Assembly (NCBI GenBank): GCA_049698695.1
Contig: JBAVYH010000121.1
Coordinates: 14,637 to 78,636, forward strand
DNA from: Bog-375 sp049698695
GTDB taxonomy: Bacteria > Acidobacteriota > Terriglobia > Bryobacterales > Bryobacteraceae
DNA length: 64,000 nt
Direction: 5' to 3'
Part shown: piece by piece, positions 32,200 through 40,662 of the stretch
Layout: the number at the start of each line of letters is the position of its first letter
How positions within the stretch are numbered: the stretch's first letter is position 1
The notes under the pieces: model-generated
What the model saw: the letters and a program-made list of their open reading frames with translations, nothing else
The model's database searches: none
What the model was told of the DNA's origin: nothing
Made by a program: the position numbers and the translations under genes

Positions 32200-34401
32200 C
32201 TACTGGACGGCGATGGTAGCAGTGGCAGAGCTTGCCGCAGTGCCCACCATGATGACGACGGGAACCGCATTTCCAGGCGCCACAGTGGTGGGCACAATCG
32301 CGTTGACCTGGAGCGCTCCCTCCACGAAGCCGGGCGCGTTGCCGGCATAGGAAACCGTGGCTGCCTGGCCACCGATCTGGACCGTGACCGACGGTGGAGG
32401 CGGGAGCGGTGACGCGACCAGGGCGACCAGTCCATCTGTGCCGGCGGGCGACATGGCGCCCTCACCGGTGGCGAAGATCATGACGTAGTTTCCGCGTGCC
32501 GCCGGATTGGTGGCGGAATTCACCGAGTCAGGCTGATTCACGACGGCATTCAAAACCGCGGCCGGCCCCGTGCCCTGACCATTCAAAGTGAAGATGCCTG
32601 GTTGCGCCGGCAGCACAGGCACGCTGACGGCGGGCGAAAATGCGCCCAGGTACTCGACCCGCACGCTGGTGCTGGCCTCATTCGCAATCGCGTAGGGCGC
32701 CACGACATTGACCTGGCCGGCGCCGGCGTAAACGATGGGCGCGGCAATACCATCGAACCACACCCGCACACCAGCCAGGGAATTGGGCACGACGCCCCCA
32801 CTGACCTGATAGTTCACACCAGTGGCTGGGCCGAGGTTATTCCCGAAGATGGCGATGATCTCTCCTGGTGCGACCCCGCCGCCGGCATAGCTGGCCGCGT
32901 TCGCGATGCCGCCCGGCAGAATCTGTGGCTGCGCCTGGGCCAGGCGCACGAACGCCACACCGTAACCAGGGAAGGAAATGCTGATGGTTCCCTGCGGCGT
33001 AACCGATTGTGTGGAAGGGCCAGCGGAGGGATCTGTATTCGCGTTGATGGAGGTGACGGTGGCGAGCGAGAACGAGCCCAAGGCAGAGACGTCCAGCGTG
33101 ACGTTGGCGGGTACGCCAGTGCCATTGTTGTCGGTCTTCGGATTGAGGACAGCGTGGTTGGCCAGCAGGATCGCTACCGAGCCATCGTCGTTGCGCACGG
33201 CCAGCGCTTCGAGTGCGCTCGGGTTGGAGTTGCTCACCTGCAGAATGGTTGCGCCGGGTGGCGAGGGAAACAGGTGCGCCAGTTCGTAATCGACCCAGTA
33301 GCTGAGATAGGTGGTGCCATACGTGCCGTCAACCTCGGCGAACTCCGCATCGGCGTCGAAATCCCAGTGGTACAGCGATTGATTGCCGCCTTGCGCCAAT
33401 TGCGAATATAAGTACGGACGCCAGGCGGCGAAGAACTGGTCGGTGGCGCGGTAGTCGGTGTGGTAAACCTCTGTCGGATTGCAGGCGCTCATGCCGTTGT
33501 TGTTGTAGTCGGCGTTGACATTGTTCTCGGTCACCCAGACCGGCACGTTCGCCAGAGCGGGATTAGTTTGCATCTGCTGCTGCACGTATTGCAGGTCCGC
33601 CAAAAACCCTGGAATGCTGCCCATCACCGTCTGATCGCTGTCCCTCTGGTTGCAGGTGGAGTAGTAGTGCAAAGCGACCGCATCCACCTGCGCGGTAACT
33701 CCCTGGACGAAAGGCGGAACATAGAGCTGCGATTGGGTACCGTAGTCAGACTCCTCGATGGCCACGAACTTGATGGTGGGATCCACGGCCTGCATGGCCG
33801 GCACCACGATGTTGTAGAGGGTCACGTATTGGGACGCGGAGACGTTGTTGCCATTTGGCTCGTTGAAAATGCCCCACCAGGTAATGTGATAGGGGCTCGG
33901 CGACTGGTAGTGCACGCCGTTGACGTCGAAGCCGCCGGTGTTGTAATAGCGGACCACGTTGGCGCAGTATTGGGCGAAGGCCTGGAAGTCGGCCGGTGTC
34001 TTCAGGATAATGTGCCCGCTCGAATCGTCCATGGACGCGGGCGCGGTGGCGAGTTGCAGCTCGGGGCTGTGGTCGCCGGTGCCGATCACCGGGATCAGCA
34101 CCGCATCGAGCGAACTGAAGTCCCATTGGTTCGAAGAGTTCAAGGGTACGCCCTGCGAGACCGGCTGCAGTCGGATGTGCTGTGGCGCCAGTTGCCAGAG
34201 AAAGCCGGGGGCGGTGGGGATGCTGGTGAAAAAGGTATCGTCCCATTCCGCGGGCTGAAACGCGGTCGACATAAAAGACTGGAGCCGGCCATTCAGCCCG
34301 GCGCTTGAGTTGGTCTGATTCAGAACCTGAACGCTGATGGGCGTCTGCGCCGCGAGCGAAAGCGCAACCACCAGGCCCGCACATGCCGTTTTGATTCCCA
34401 T
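32200..34401 (-). CDS. Secreted clan-GH-A-like glycosidase fused to a Solibacter-type C-terminal domain
   Basis: 733 residues with a signal peptide (MGIKTACAGLVVALSLAAQ). Residues 22-430 look like a TIM-barrel glycoside hydrolase of clan GH-A: TWWGIFNEPNG supplies the acid/base Glu (181) and VWVTENNV the nucleophile Glu (292), with LHYYSTC between them. A beta-sandwich region follows (ALEALAVRNDDGSVAILLANH). The last 230 residues (GGIANAASYAGGGVAPGEI, IFGNNLGP, YAGAGQVNVVAPY, ATGEGAMSP) match the C-terminal domain peculiar to Solibacter secreted proteins. Probably a polysaccharide-degrading enzyme; the GH39-like family is a guess. It is convergent with no gene and divergent from pyrR. Confidence 0.85.
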   Translation of the reverse strand: MGIKTACAGLVVALSLAAQTPISVQVLNQTNSSAGLNGRLQSFMSTAFQPAEWDDTFFTSIPTAPGFLWQLAPQHIRLQPVSQGVPLNSSNQWDFSSLDAVLIPVIGTGDHSPELQLATAPASMDDSSGHIILKTPADFQAFAQYCANVVRYYNTGGFDVNGVHYQSPSPYHITWWGIFNEPNGNNVSASQYVTLYNIVVPAMQAVDPTIKFVAIEESDYGTQSQLYVPPFVQGVTAQVDAVALHYYSTCNQRDSDQTVMGSIPGFLADLQYVQQQMQTNPALANVPVWVTENNVNADYNNNGMSACNPTEVYHTDYRATDQFFAAWRPYLYSQLAQGGNQSLYHWDFDADAEFAEVDGTYGTTYLSYWVDYELAHLFPSPPGATILQVSNSNPSALEALAVRNDDGSVAILLANHAVLNPKTDNNGTGVPANVTLDVSALGSFSLATVTSINANTDPSAGPSTQSVTPQGTISISFPGYGVAFVRLAQAQPQILPGGIANAASYAGGGVAPGEIIAIFGNNLGPATGVNYQVSGGVVPNSLAGVRVWFDGIAAPIVYAGAGQVNVVAPYAIANEASTSVRVEYLGAFSPAVSVPVLPAQPGIFTLNGQGTGPAAVLNAVVNQPDSVNSATNPAARGNYVMIFATGEGAMSPAGTDGLVALVASPLPPPPSVTVQIGGQAATVSYAGNAPGFVEGALQVNAIVPTTVAPGNAVPVVIMVGTAASSATATIAVQ

Positions 34402-34536
34402 GGGTCCGTTACCACCGAAGATGGTAATTCAACGCGCGGAGGGTAGGAAGGCGGCGGGACCGGGCCGGGCACCGGCCACCGTTCCGGGCGGCAGCCCGAC
34501 TGCCGGGCGGCGTGATACCCTGTCCTGGGAACCGTT

Positions 34537-35100
34537 ATGCCTCTCATCCGCGAAAAGGCCCAGCTCATGAGCGCTTCGGAAATCGACCGGACGCTGGTGC
34601 GGCTGGCGCACGAAGTGCTCGAGAAGACCAAGGACCTCGATCTGCTGGCGTTCATCGGCATTCGCCGCCGCGGCGTTCCGCTGGCGCAACGGCTGGCGCG
34701 GAAGATCGAGGCGCTGGAGAACCGTAAGATTCCCACCGGCATTCTGGACATCAACCTGTACCGCGACGACCTGACGACGGTCGATATCAAACCGGTGGTG
34801 AGCGCCACCGACATCCCGTTTTCGGTGCAGGGCAAGGACATCATCTTGACGGACGACGTCCTGTACACCGGACGCACCATTCGCGCCGCGCTCGATGCGC
34901 TGTTCGATCACGGCCGGCCGTCGCGCGTGCAGCTTCTGGTGCTGATCGACCGCGGGCATCGCGAATTGCCCATCGAGGCCCGCTTTGTCGGCCGCGTGGT
35001 GCAAACCAGCGACGAGGAAATCATCGAGGTGAAATTCCAGGAGGTGGACGGCATGGAAAAAGTCCTCCTGGTGGAACGGACAGCCGCCCAGGAGGCGTGA
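34537..35100 (+). CDS. pyrR: Pyrimidine operon regulator / uracil phosphoribosyltransferase PyrR
   Basis: 187 residues. The PRPP-binding loop is IILTDDVLYTGRTIRAALDAL, and IGIRRRGVPLAQRLA and GILDINLYRDDLT are the other PyrR hallmarks. PyrR binds UMP and pyr mRNA to terminate transcription early and has weak UPRTase activity. It leads the pyrR-pyrB-pyrC unit, with 3 bases between genes. I could not find the PyrR-binding loop or a terminator/antiterminator pair in the 135 bases upstream, although GC-rich inverted segments occur there. The regulatory mode here is therefore open. Confidence 0.95.
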   Translation: MPLIREKAQLMSASEIDRTLVRLAHEVLEKTKDLDLLAFIGIRRRGVPLAQRLARKIEALENRKIPTGILDINLYRDDLTTVDIKPVVSATDIPFSVQGKDIILTDDVLYTGRTIRAALDALFDHGRPSRVQLLVLIDRGHRELPIEARFVGRVVQTSDEEIIEVKFQEVDGMEKVLLVERTAAQEA

Positions 35101-35103
35101 ACG

Positions 35104-36012
35104 ATGCCGGCCGGATTGCTCGGAATCGAGGAACTGGACCGCGCCGAAATCGAAGCCATTCTGGCGCGCGCCAAGGATTTCCAGCCCATCCAGAGCCAGT
35201 CGCAAAAGAAACTCGACACGCTGCGCGGCAAGATGATCGTTAACCTCTTTTACGAGGCCTCAACGCGAACACGCACCAGTTTTGAAATCGCCGCCAAGCG
35301 GCTGGGCGGCGACGCGGTGTCAATCACGGCCGCCGGTTCGAGCGTCACCAAGGGCGAATCGCTGGTGGACACGCTGAATACGCTGGCCGCCATGCGGCCG
35401 GACGCCATCGTGATGCGGCATGCGGCCTCGGGCGCGCCGCACTTTCTGGCGCGCCACCTGCCGACCCCGATCATCAACGCCGGCGACGGCACGCACGAGC
35501 ATCCCACGCAGGCGCTGCTCGACGCGCGCACCATTCTCGACCGGCGCCCGTCGCTCGAAGGCCTCAAGGTGGCCATCATCGGCGACATCGCGCACTCGCG
35601 CGTGGCGCGCTCCAACGTTCACCTGCTGGCCAAGTTCGGCACGCGAATCGTGCTTTGCGGTCCGGCTTCCCTGCTGCCGGCCGAGCTCGCGCAACTGGCC
35701 CCCGGGGTGTCCTTAACCACCGATATCCGCGAAGCCATACGCGATGCCGACGTCATCATGATGCTGCGCGTGCAACTCGAGCGGCAGCACGAAGCGTCGT
35801 TTCCGGCCAGTGAATACTTCCGGTTTTACGGCCTGCAACTGGAACATCTGGACCTGGCGCGGCCGGACGCCATCGTCATGCACCCCGGCCCGATCAATCG
35901 CGGCCGCGAGCTATCCTCCGAGGTGGCCGACTTTCAGCGCTCGGTCATCCTCAACCAGGTGGAAAACGGCATCGCCGTGCGCATGGCGGTGCTGGAAAGG
36001 GTGATTGGATAG
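35104..36012 (+). CDS. pyrB: Aspartate carbamoyltransferase catalytic subunit
   Basis: 302 residues. It condenses carbamoyl phosphate and aspartate in the second step of pyrimidine synthesis. The carbamoyl-phosphate loop is FYEASTRTRTSFE, with HEHPTQALLDARTI and MHPGPINRG completing the ATCase signature (a pattern that separates it from ornithine carbamoyltransferase). The 80s-loop region GSSVTKGESLVDTL is present. No pyrI regulatory subunit or inactive DHOase partner lies next to it except the active pyrC downstream. The start ATG lies 3 bases after the pyrR stop. Confidence 0.97.
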   Translation: MPAGLLGIEELDRAEIEAILARAKDFQPIQSQSQKKLDTLRGKMIVNLFYEASTRTRTSFEIAAKRLGGDAVSITAAGSSVTKGESLVDTLNTLAAMRPDAIVMRHAASGAPHFLARHLPTPIINAGDGTHEHPTQALLDARTILDRRPSLEGLKVAIIGDIAHSRVARSNVHLLAKFGTRIVLCGPASLLPAELAQLAPGVSLTTDIREAIRDADVIMMLRVQLERQHEASFPASEYFRFYGLQLEHLDLARPDAIVMHPGPINRGRELSSEVADFQRSVILNQVENGIAVRMAVLERVIG

Positions 36013-36015
36013 GCC

Positions 36016-37293
36016 ATGGCCATTTTGATCCGGAACGGCCGCGTGATCGACCCCGCCTCCAAGACCGACGGCGCCGCCGACGTGCTGATCGCCGAAGGCC
36101 GCATTGTCGGCGTGGCGCAGAATCTGGCGTCCCCCGACGCTGAAGTATTCGATGCCACCGGCCTGGTGGTGGCTCCCGGCTTCATCGACATGCACGTCCA
36201 CCTGCGCGAGCCCGGCTTCGAGCACGCCGAAACCATCGAGAGCGGTTCGCGCGCGGCCGCGGCAGGCGGGTTTACTTCCGTCTGCGCCATGCCCAACACC
36301 AAACCGGTGAATGACAGCGCCACCGTCACCAGCTACATCGTGGAGCGGGCGCGGCGCCTGGCGGCGGTGAACGTGTTCCCCATCGGCGCCATCACCAAGG
36401 GAAGCGCAGGCGAGGAACTGTCCACCATTGGCGCCATGAAGGCCGCCGGAGCGGTGGCCATTTCCGATGACGGCCTGCCGGTGATGAACGCCCGGGTGAT
36501 GCGCCGCGCCATGGAGTTCGCGCGCTCCTACGATCTGCCGATCATCCAACACTGCGAGGACCTGAGCCTGAGCTCGGGCGGCGACATGAACGAAGGCGCC
36601 CGCTCGGTGCGCTGGGGATTGCGCGGCATCCCCGCCGCCTCGGAAGACGTGATGGTGGCCCGCGACCTGGTGCTGGCGCAGTTGACCGGGGCGCGCTACC
36701 ACGTGGCCCACATCTCGACGCGCAACGCGGTCGCCATGGTGGACTACGCGCGCCGCCAGGGCCTGTCCGCCACGTGCGAAGCCACGCCGCATCACTTCAC
36801 GCTCGCCGACGACGACATGGCGGCCTACGACAGCAATTACAAGATGAAGCCGCCGCTGCGCTCGGTGTGCGACCGGGCAGCTTTAGTGGAGGGCATTGCC
36901 GCCGGCGCCGTCGCCGCCATCGCCACCGACCACGCTCCGCACCCGGGCAGCGAAAAGATGCAGGAATTCGAGCGCTGCCCGTTCGGCATCATCGGTCTCG
37001 AAACGGCACTGGGCCTGGCGCTCGACCGGCTCGTCCATTCGCGCAAGATCACGGTGGCGCGCATGGTGGAGCTGTTCACCACCGGCCCGGAATCCATTTT
37101 GCGCCTGGGCCGCGGAACGCTGGCGCCCGGCGCGCCGGCCGACGTCACTATCTTCAGCACCGAGCTGAGCTGGACGTACGACGTCAACCAGTCGTTTTCC
37201 CGCAGCCGCAACTCCCCGTTCCACGGAATGACGTTCCGCGGCGGCCCGGTAGCCACCATCGTCAACGGCGAGTTCGTCTGGCGCCGCGAGTAG
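36016..37293 (+). CDS. pyrC: Dihydroorotase
   Basis: 425 residues, a class I dihydroorotase, which closes carbamoyl-aspartate to dihydroorotate. The metal ligands are visible: DMHVHLREPG (HxH), HHFTLADDD and ATDHAPHPGSEK (catalytic Asp), with HISTRNAV between. MPNTKPVND and GAITKG are family motifs. It starts 3 bases after pyrB. Its TAG stop lies at the left edge of a REP-like repeat (TAGGTGGAGC...), the same context as at 42261, so the repeat may provide or follow the stop codon. The protein appears complete. Confidence 0.97.
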   Translation: MAILIRNGRVIDPASKTDGAADVLIAEGRIVGVAQNLASPDAEVFDATGLVVAPGFIDMHVHLREPGFEHAETIESGSRAAAAGGFTSVCAMPNTKPVNDSATVTSYIVERARRLAAVNVFPIGAITKGSAGEELSTIGAMKAAGAVAISDDGLPVMNARVMRRAMEFARSYDLPIIQHCEDLSLSSGGDMNEGARSVRWGLRGIPAASEDVMVARDLVLAQLTGARYHVAHISTRNAVAMVDYARRQGLSATCEATPHHFTLADDDMAAYDSNYKMKPPLRSVCDRAALVEGIAAGAVAAIATDHAPHPGSEKMQEFERCPFGIIGLETALGLALDRLVHSRKITVARMVELFTTGPESILRLGRGTLAPGAPADVTIFSTELSWTYDVNQSFSRSRNSPFHGMTFRGGPVATIVNGEFVWRRE

Positions 37294-37298
37294 GTGGA

Positions 37299-37314
37299 GC
37301 AGGTTTCAACCTGC
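37299..37314. repeat. REP-like palindrome GCAGGTTTCAACCTGC
   Basis: A single arm of the doublet family, five bases after the pyrC stop. The second arm (CGCCCGC...) seen in other copies is missing. Confidence 0.65.
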
Positions 37315-37391
37315 CACTGGCGTTTCTACATTTCCGAGTGCGCGGGGACGTAATCCGCCCGAAATTCCACGGTGGAGCTGCGGATTAGTTG

Positions 37392-37686
37392 TGTATCAGG
37401 GCACGGCTTCAGCCGTGCCGCAGAAGCGTAGTAAGCAGTCGGGCTTTAAGCCCCTGAATAATGGCCCAACCTGCCAGCAGCGGGTTCTCCGAACAGCGGG
37501 TCGGGAGCTGGCAAAGCTTCGTACAGCACTGGGGACACATTACAGCGAACCCGGTGAGGGCAGGAGTCGCCGGCGCACGCGGGGAATTCACGCATTGCTT
37601 TATCTACCCGGCAAGGAAAAAGCGGCAGCGGCTAAAGCCCGAGAGAGCTGCATTTTGCGGCACGGCTCAAGCCGTGCCCTGATACA
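37392..37686 (+). mobile_element. RAYT-derived miniature element with 31-bp terminal inverted repeats
   Basis: The ends, 37392-37422 and 37656-37686, are inverted repeats of 31 bp that differ at one position. Each contains a palindrome (GGCACGGCTTCAGCCGTGCC on the left). A second, inner pair of palindromic segments lies at 37439-37453 (TCGGGCTTTAAGCCC) and near 37629-37642. Between them the plus strand encodes ITANPVRAGVAG, which resembles the (Y)I-x-NPVRAGL motif close to the C-terminus of REP-associated Y1 tyrosine transposases (RAYT). The catalytic HUH and Tyr regions are absent. It therefore looks like an internally deleted, non-autonomous derivative that a RAYT elsewhere could mobilise. 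Confidence 0.6.
37461..37682 (+). pseudogene. RAYT transposase C-terminal remnant
   Basis: An open frame of 73 codons within the inverted-repeat element. Only the segment HITANPVRAGVAGARGEF resembles a REP-associated tyrosine transposase; the rest, including ARKKRQRLKPERAAF, is basic. The catalytic His-U-His and tyrosine are missing, so it cannot be active. The open frame ends inside the right terminal repeat. It may not be translated. Confidence 0.45.
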
Positions 37687-37753
37687 AGACCGCACCAGCG
37701 GATGGGCAGAGCGAGTCGTCGCCGCCGAATGCCCGGAAAGTAGAAACTCCAGG

Positions 37754-37789
37754 GGCAGGTTTCAACCTGCCAACGCCCGCTTGCGGGCG
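37754..37789 (+). repeat. REP-like doublet
   Basis: GGCAGGTTTCAACCTGCC (37754-37771) is followed after AA by CGCCCGCTTGCGGGCG (37774-37789). The 36 bases are identical to 42268-42303 and related in reverse order to 11371-11406. Confidence 0.8.
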
Positions 37790-37847
37790 CGCCCTTTCAC
37801 TGCTTTCTGAGTGAGCCGTTAATAGAGTCCGTAGCCAGGCGGATCCG

Positions 37848-38666
37848 CTACAGCGCTCTTCCTTTGTGCCAGTGCACGTCGAACAGGCCCTTCATAGCTT
37901 CACCCATGCCTTCGTGCTCAAACACCACCGATGTCCAGGCGGGCTTGGTGATGACCGGATCGAGCAGCGCCACCAGGCCGCGCATTCCGTCGAATACCGC
38001 CAGTTTCATGGGCAGCGAATCGGCCACGCGGACTTCCACGCCGGCGGCCGCATATTCGCCCAGGCGTTGGCGATGCTCTTCGTTGAGCGACGCGGCTTCC
38101 AGCAGGATGCGGCAGGCGACGCCGGCCGTGGCGGCTTGCTTCACCAGTTTTTCGTCCAGCGGGTCCACTGCGTAAGGCGGCCGCGAAAACTCCAGGTAGT
38201 CCGTACGCACCTCGCTCAGCATGCGCCGGTATTCAGCCGCAGTCTGCGCGGGCTCGGTCACGATGCGCAAGAAATCCAGCGTGCCACGGCCGCCCTGGCC
38301 TTCGGAGTAGAGCGATTTCAGATCGTCGGTCAAGGCCGAGCCGGCGCGGCCCTTGTCGGTCAGTTCCTGCTCGAGTGCCTGGCGCTGGCGGCTCAGATAG
38401 CTGGGGATGGCCAGGCTCGGTTCGACGGCTGAGAACAGCTTGGTGCGCTCTTGCACCACTTGTGCGAAGCCTCTTTCCACCAGGCTGTCCAAAACCTCGT
38501 AGATCTTCTGCCGCGGCACGTGAGCGCGCGCCGCCAGTTCCAGCGCCTTAAACCGCGGGTGTCCCAGCAACACCAGGTAAGAGCGCGACTCATATGCGTT
38601 GAGCCCCAACTGCTGCAGCCTGCGCCAAAATCGCTGGAAGTCCACGGCGGCCAACTCTTCGTCCAT
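37848..38666 (-). CDS. TrmB-family transcriptional regulator
   Basis: 272 residues. The N-terminal winged helix (LNAYESRSYLVLLGHPRFKALELAARAHVPRQKIYEVLDSLVERGFAQV) is the TrmB type, which in archaea binds sugar-gene promoters. A coiled linker (LSRQRQALEQELTDKG) and an effector domain of about 150 residues follow (SLNEEHRQRLGEYAAAGVEVRV, resembling the HKD/PLD-like fold of TrmB C-terminal domains). Upstream AAGG sits ten bases before the ATG. It is divergent from the NarL-type regulator at 38870. The effector is unknown; sugars are the usual ligands in the family. Confidence 0.85.
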   Translation of the reverse strand: MDEELAAVDFQRFWRRLQQLGLNAYESRSYLVLLGHPRFKALELAARAHVPRQKIYEVLDSLVERGFAQVVQERTKLFSAVEPSLAIPSYLSRQRQALEQELTDKGRAGSALTDDLKSLYSEGQGGRGTLDFLRIVTEPAQTAAEYRRMLSEVRTDYLEFSRPPYAVDPLDEKLVKQAATAGVACRILLEAASLNEEHRQRLGEYAAAGVEVRVADSLPMKLAVFDGMRGLVALLDPVITKPAWTSVVFEHEGMGEAMKGLFDVHWHKGRAL

Positions 38667-38822
38667 ATGATTTCAACCTTACCAAACACAAGCGGCGAGT
38701 GGTGTTGCCGGGTGGCAGCGTACTCGACAGGCGATCCATCCGGCGTATCTACTTTGGCGCCAGCGGCATAGGCCGCCGGCATTAGAACTGGCCGCAATTT
38801 CCGCTTAATAGTGTGGAACAGT

Positions 38823-38851
38823 TTGACTTGGTAGTAATGGAACCATACAAT
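38823..38851 (+). promoter_or_regulatory. Sigma-70-type promoter of the NarL-type regulator
   Basis: TTGACT (38823-38828) and TACAAT (38846-38851) are 17 bp apart. The predicted start, near 38858, leaves a leader of only about 12 bases before the ATG at 38870. Confidence 0.75.
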
Positions 38852-38869
38852 AGGCCTAGCGGGTAGTGT

Positions 38870-39613
38870 ATGGCTGAGAATAACGCCGCAATCAACGGGC
38901 CCACGCCTGGAACGGGTGTTGGTGTCAAACCCAAGATTCGTATCGTGGTGGCCGACGATCATCCGATCTTTCGCGATGGTCTTTGTAAACTGCTGGCCCT
39001 GGAGGACGACTTCGATGTCGTGGCGCAAGCACAAGACGGCCGGCAAGTCCTTGATGTGTTACAACAGCTCGAACCGGACATTCTGCTGCTGGACCTGAAA
39101 ATGCCCGGTTTGGATGGACTCGCCACCTTGCAGCGATTGCAGGTGGCGAAGGGTAAGACGCGCGTCATCGTGCTGACTGCCTCCGACGACAAAAACGAAT
39201 TCGTGCAAGCCATGAAGCTGGGCACCTCCGGGATTGTGCTCAAGCAGACAGCGACGGACCAGTTGATCAAGAGCATTCGCAAAGTGCATGCGGGTGAGAT
39301 CTGGCTGGATTCGCACACCACGGCTGCGGTGATCCGCCAGTTCGTGGCCAACGAAGATGCCGCCCCGCCGCCCCAGCAACTCGCCGGCTCGCCGGCCCGC
39401 GAGCGGGAGCGCTCACCGCTGAGCCAGCGCGAACGCGAAATCGTCGCCCTGGTGGCGCAGGGTTTCAAGAATAAAGAGATGGCTGAGAAGATGTTTATCA
39501 GCGAGCAAACGGTGAAGAACCATCTGCACAACATCTTCGATAAGCTGGGCGTCTCCGACCGCCTTGAACTCGCGCTGTACGCCATTCACAACAACTTGCA
39601 CAACGGCCGCTAG
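38870..39613 (+). CDS. NarL/FixJ-family response regulator
   Basis: 247 residues. The receiver domain (about 24-140) has IRIVVADDHPIFRDG, the phospho-acceptor in ILLLDLKMPGLDG and the lysine in GTSGIVLKQTA. The LuxR-type helix-turn-helix near the end reads LSQREREIVALVAQGFKNKEMAEKMFISEQTVKNHLHNIFDKLGVSDR (shown here in pieces; recognition helix SEQTVKNHLHNIF). The linker is Pro/Gln/Arg-rich. No sensor kinase adjoins, so it is an orphan regulator. It has its own promoter and a very short leader. Targets are unknown. Confidence 0.92.
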   Translation: MAENNAAINGPTPGTGVGVKPKIRIVVADDHPIFRDGLCKLLALEDDFDVVAQAQDGRQVLDVLQQLEPDILLLDLKMPGLDGLATLQRLQVAKGKTRVIVLTASDDKNEFVQAMKLGTSGIVLKQTATDQLIKSIRKVHAGEIWLDSHTTAAVIRQFVANEDAAPPPQQLAGSPARERERSPLSQREREIVALVAQGFKNKEMAEKMFISEQTVKNHLHNIFDKLGVSDRLELALYAIHNNLHNGR

Positions 39614-39757
39614 CGCGCCGTTTCTGAAGTTCGTTGACGAGACTCGATAGAGCTGTCGCTCCATGACCGGGGAAGGCCTGACGGCGAAGGGCGGCCGGCC
39701 TCGGCGCCGGCTGCCAGCACTTTAGACTTGTTTCCGGAGCGCAGGCGGAATTACCAT

Positions 39758-40576
39758 GTGCCATTGTGGCGCAACTCATTGTCGGTGACCCGCCTTGTCC
39801 TTGCGCTTCTGGCGCCAGCGTGTGCGCCGGCTTGGGCTGACGCCATTCTCAAGCCGGCACCGCTCGCCAGGTACGAGGCTTACATCCGCGAGACAGAATC
39901 CCGCATCCAGCGCGAAGTTCAGTCCACACCGTTTCTTTGGGCGGAGCAATCGCCGGCCCGCCTGCAACGTGTGCGCGCCGGCGAGGTGGTGATCGAGCCG
40001 GGAAACGGCAATGGCCTGAAAGATATCGGCGATGCCCTGATCCACGACTGGATCGGCGCCGTCTTCATTCCCGGTGTGAAGCTCGAGCAAGCCATCGCCT
40101 TCCTCCAGGATTACGGGATCCATAAGAACTACTACCGTCCTGAGGTGATCGATTCCCGCCTGCTGAGCCACAACGGCGATGAATTCCGGCTGTACTACCG
40201 CATAACAAAGAAGAAGATCGTGACCGTGGTGGTGAACGCCAACATCACCGCAACGTACGTTCGATTAAGCAAGACCCGAGCCCTGAGCACGGGCCACTCG
40301 ACCCGCATCGCCGAGGTAAAGGACGTGGGCCAGACCACGGAGCACGAGGCCCCGGTGGGCCACGACCACGGCTTCCTGTGGAGATTGAATACCTTCTGGC
40401 GGATAGAAGAGAAGGACGGCGGGGTCTACCTGGAGTGCCGGTCGATAACGCTTTCGCGCTCGGTGGCGACCGGTCTCGGCTGGCTGATCTATCCCATCAT
40501 CCGTACCTTCCCTCGCGAATCGCTGGCCCATCTGTTGACGGAGAGCCGCAACGGTATCCTCGATCATAGCCGCTGA
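39758..40576 (+). CDS. Conserved acidobacterial secreted protein of unknown function
   Basis: About 272 residues with a signal peptide (SVTRLVLALLAPACAPAWADA). The body has motifs that I associate with a family common in Acidobacteriota but not named: LHDWIGAVFIPG-like (IHDWIGAVFIPG), VTVVVNANITATYVRL, STRIAEVKDVG, GHDHGFLWRLNTFWRIEEKDGGVYLECRSITLSR (in pieces) and TGLGWLIYPII. The strand pattern suggests a START/SRPBCC-like beta fold. The GTG at 39758 has GGCGGA nine bases upstream; a TTG at 39728 is possible too. Function is not known. Confidence 0.7.
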   Translation: MPLWRNSLSVTRLVLALLAPACAPAWADAILKPAPLARYEAYIRETESRIQREVQSTPFLWAEQSPARLQRVRAGEVVIEPGNGNGLKDIGDALIHDWIGAVFIPGVKLEQAIAFLQDYGIHKNYYRPEVIDSRLLSHNGDEFRLYYRITKKKIVTVVVNANITATYVRLSKTRALSTGHSTRIAEVKDVGQTTEHEAPVGHDHGFLWRLNTFWRIEEKDGGVYLECRSITLSRSVATGLGWLIYPIIRTFPRESLAHLLTESRNGILDHSR

Positions 40577-40662
40577 TTCGCCCGGCGGAACCGGCGCGTT
40601 TGCCAACTGAGATCTATCCCGGGAGCCTGTTCCGGCGGGTGTCGGGGTGTCACAATCTTGTT

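Noticed and set aside
34402..34536. PyrR-binding attenuator upstream of pyrR
   Set aside because: No conserved binding loop or terminator with T run could be seen in these bases.
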